Below are positions 5,884 to 7,794 of a DNA stretch of 7,794 nt, one piece after another. The number at the start of each line of letters is the position of its first letter. Within the stretch, counting starts at the first letter, position 1. The position numbers and the translations under genes were made by a program. This DNA comes from Acidimicrobiia bacterium (GTDB lineage Bacteria; Actinomycetota; Acidimicrobiia; Acidimicrobiales; Ilumatobacteraceae), in contig RFMT01000339.1 of NCBI GenBank assembly GCA_009927565.1, positions 1-7,794 of the forward strand, in the 5' to 3' direction. Under the pieces are notes generated by a model that had not been told where the DNA came from, made no database searches, and saw only the letters and a list, made by a program, of their open reading frames with translations.

Positions 5884-6995
5884 CGAACAGGAAAGTAACG
5901 CTTGTCCACGCCTTTTCGGCGAAACACAATTTGCCAGAGTTGTAATGATCGCGCTCGAAAGCCTGCAGCCGAACCCATCAAGTAAAAATGCCACATTCGC
6001 CGAAACCGCCCGTCATAATTTTTAAGTTCTGACCAGCATTTGCTCAGATTTGAACTCCATGACATCAGAGTTCGGTCATAATCGGGCCCAAAATTGTGAA
6101 CATCTTCAATGACCCAGTTTGGCTCAATTGATTTAGAGATTTGAGAAAGTGACGGCAACACTCCGCCCGGAAAAATATATCGGTCAAAAAAAGGGTCAGT
6201 GTGATGTTTGGATATCAAAGAGCCGATCGTGTGGTGCAACATAAGACCATTTTCAACAAGCAATTCGTCGCATTTTCTAAAGAACTGACGCAAATTTTTG
6301 GGACCTACGTGTTCCATCATTCCGATCGAAACTATTCGGTCAAACTTTCCTGACAGATCACGATAATCAAGTTGCTTGATCTCAATTGGAAGATCGCGAC
6401 AACGCTTTCTCGCGATCACAACTTGTTCTTCGGCTGGCGACACACCAAGGCCTGTCACACCGTAACGTGAGGCTGCAAACTCTAAGAATCCTCCCCATCC
6501 ACAGCCGATATCCAAAATTTTCATGCCAGGCTCAAGCCTCAACTTCTGACAAACCAAGTCAAGTTTGGCTTCTTGAGCCGAATCCAGATCGTTGGCGTCT
6601 TGCCAATATCCACAGCTGTAGATCATGCGCTTATCTAGCATCTTCTCGTAAAGGTCATTGCCGATGTTGTAGTGATGTTGAGCGTTTTTAAACGCACGTT
6701 TGCGGGTCTGATTGTTGATCAGAGTTGATCGAATCGAGTGTAAGACAATCGATGGCCTCATTGGGATCGCTGTTGCCGCGTCGACCGAAATTAATCGAGT
6801 GAGCATTTCGTCGAGCGCATCACACTCAAACCAGCCATCCATGTATGCCTCACCCAAGCCCAGTTGTCTTTGAGCAACTACCCTGTCCCAAATTCGTTGA
6901 TCACTTACCCGCAACGAATGGCGCGCAGGTGAATCAACCGGAACACCGGCCTTGGCTAATAATTCGCTACAAATTCTTTTTGCCGCTAGCGACAC
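5880..6995 (-). CDS. cfa: Cyclopropane-fatty-acyl-phospholipid synthase (371 aa)
   Basis: The enzyme transfers a methylene group from S-adenosylmethionine to double bonds of acyl chains in membrane phospholipids and works at the inner face of the membrane. The N-terminal lipid-binding domain (about 1-95) includes GLGEAYMDGWFECD (46-59). The methyltransferase domain has HYNIGNDLY (108-116), SAM-binding motif LDIGCGWGG (161-169) and NFGPDYDRTL (301-310). Residues corresponding to the E. coli active-site and bicarbonate-binding set (Cys139, Glu239, His266, Ile268, Tyr317) are all present as Cys128, Glu228, His255, Ile257 and Tyr306, at a constant offset of 11. The protein therefore looks active and E. 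coli-like over its full length. The start is GTG at 6993-6995 after an AT-rich leader without a clear Shine-Dalgarno. It begins 18 nt after the aldehyde dehydrogenase stop, so a shared transcript is likely. Confidence 0.95.
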   Translation of the reverse strand: MSLAAKRICSELLAKAGVPVDSPARHSLRVSDQRIWDRVVAQRQLGLGEAYMDGWFECDALDEMLTRLISVDAATAIPMRPSIVLHSIRSTLINNQTRKRAFKNAQHHYNIGNDLYEKMLDKRMIYSCGYWQDANDLDSAQEAKLDLVCQKLRLEPGMKILDIGCGWGGFLEFAASRYGVTGLGVSPAEEQVVIARKRCRDLPIEIKQLDYRDLSGKFDRIVSIGMMEHVGPKNLRQFFRKCDELLVENGLMLHHTIGSLISKHHTDPFFDRYIFPGGVLPSLSQISKSIEPNWVIEDVHNFGPDYDRTLMSWSSNLSKCWSELKNYDGRFRRMWHFYLMGSAAGFRARSLQLWQIVFRRKGVDKRYFPVR

Positions 6996-7013
6996 ATTTT
7001 TATTATGCCGACT

Positions 7014-7794
7014 TCACCAGTTTCCAGCAACATATTTTGTTTCTAGAAATGCCAGCAAGCCGTCATGTGCGCCCTCACGACCAAGACCTGACTGCTTAAC
7101 ACCACCGAAAGGTGCGGCAGGGTCAGAAACAAGCCCGCGGTTCAAACCAACCATTCCAGACTCGAGCGCTTCGGCAATTTTCATGCCTCGACCCAAATCT
7201 CGGGTGTAAACATACGAAACAAGACCATGTTCGACATTGTTCGCGTGCGCCAAAATGTCATCACTGTCATTGAATCGCACCAGCGGTGCAACTGGCCCAA
7301 AAATTTCTGTGCGCAAAATTGGCGCGTCAAATGAAACATTCGTAAGCACCGTTGGAAAATAGCCGTGTGACCCATCTGTCGCGGCACTTCCGCCACAAGC
7401 AACTTTTGCGCCAAACGCTTTTGCTTCATCCACCAATTTAGCGACCTGTTGCTGTTGCGATTTTGAAACAAGTGGACCAACAGTTGTCTTTGGGTCGAGA
7501 CCATCGCCCAAGACGAGTGCACCCATGCGTGCTGTCAGAGCCTCGGCAAAAGCATCATAAATATTTTCATGCACAAAGAATCTGTTGGCTGCCGTGCAAG
7601 CCGCACCGCCGTTGCGCATTTTTGCGAGCATCGCACCATCGATCGCAGCGGCCAGGTCGGCATCCTCAAAAACAATAAACGGTGCGTTGCCGCCGAGTTC
7701 CATCGTGCAGTTGATTACATTTTCTGCGGCTTGGGCTAGCAACATCGAACCGACAGGCGTCGAGCCGGTGAAAGAAAGTTTGCGCACTTTGTCC
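7014..7794 (-). CDS. gabD: Succinate-semialdehyde dehydrogenase-type aldehyde dehydrogenase, 5' end outside the window
   Basis: This is the C-terminal part (about 260 residues) of an NAD(P)-dependent aldehyde dehydrogenase. The frame stays open to the right edge, where DKVRKLSFTGS continues a family sequence, so no start lies in the window. The visible catalytic residues are Glu in MELGG (codon 7698-7700) and the nucleophile Cys in NGGAACTAANRF (codon 7596-7598). EIFGPV and PFGGVKQSGLGREG complete the fold. The segments NAPFIVFEDADL and VGLNRGLVSDPAAPFGG point to the GabD branch, which oxidises succinate semialdehyde to succinate in GABA breakdown. Substrate is inferred by family resemblance, and a related semialdehyde is possible. 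E. coli GabD has a second cysteine two residues after the nucleophile (TCVC); here that position is Ala. The gene is followed closely by cfa. Confidence 0.88.
   Translation of the reverse strand, partial: DKVRKLSFTGSTPVGSMLLAQAAENVINCTMELGGNAPFIVFEDADLAAAIDGAMLAKMRNGGAACTAANRFFVHENIYDAFAEALTARMGALVLGDGLDPKTTVGPLVSKSQQQQVAKLVDEAKAFGAKVACGGSAATDGSHGYFPTVLTNVSFDAPILRTEIFGPVAPLVRFNDSDDILAHANNVEHGLVSYVYTRDLGRGMKIAEALESGMVGLNRGLVSDPAAPFGGVKQSGLGREGAHDGLLAFLETKYVAGNW

Noticed and set aside
1..7794. Frequent GATC/CGATCG words across the window, as a possible methylation or uptake-motif signal.
   Set aside because: The impression comes from scanning only. ATC and CGA-type codons in these genes can explain it, and I did not count it against a null.

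Overview
The window is a compact, mid-GC (close to 50% by eye) bacterial segment with very short intergenic gaps. It suggests an actinobacterium, possibly a small-genome aquatic lineage such as Acidimicrobiia. That placement is inference. It rests on the DUF4916-type NUDIX-like protein, the double-FtsX permease paired with an LolD/MacB-type ATPase, the actinobacterial look of the GabD and Nei2-like proteins as I recall those families, and frequent GTG/TTG starts. No rRNA, tRNA, mobile element, CRISPR array or phage gene was seen, and no stretch over 300 bases lacks a gene.

Layout. Bases 56-4021 (+ strand) hold a 1-Cys Prx6-type peroxiredoxin, then an ABC ATPase and its large 842-residue FtsX/MacB-type permease. 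The gaps are short enough for one transcript. On the - strand, converging on the permease and overlapping its end by 9 nt, are a broken Fpg/Nei-family DNA glycosylase homologue (4013-4890) and, upstream of it, a DUF4916 NUDIX-like protein (4887-5423). These two overlap by 4 nt (GTGA), as translationally coupled genes do. A 74-nt AT-rich divergent gap follows. Then comes a + strand DoxX-like small membrane protein whose first helix is split by a frameshift (5498-5883). It converges with a 4-nt overlap on a - strand cyclopropane-fatty-acid synthase (5880-6995). That gene lies 18 nt downstream of a succinate-semialdehyde-type aldehyde dehydrogenase, which runs off the right edge.

Themes. Peroxide removal (peroxiredoxin), oxidised-base repair ancestry (Nei/Fpg fold), a NUDIX-like fold and membrane-lipid cyclopropanation all fit oxidative or envelope stress, but nothing here proves a joint pathway. 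I did not find a convincing undescribed multi-gene system. The most notable signals are (1) a Nei2-like protein that is frameshifted and also lacks the catalytic N-terminal Pro-Glu and the conserved strand lysine, coupled to a NUDIX-like gene with a degenerate Nudix box, and (2) a second one-base frameshift in the neighbouring gene about 1 kb away. Together these suggest local gene decay, or an assembly with clustered indel errors.
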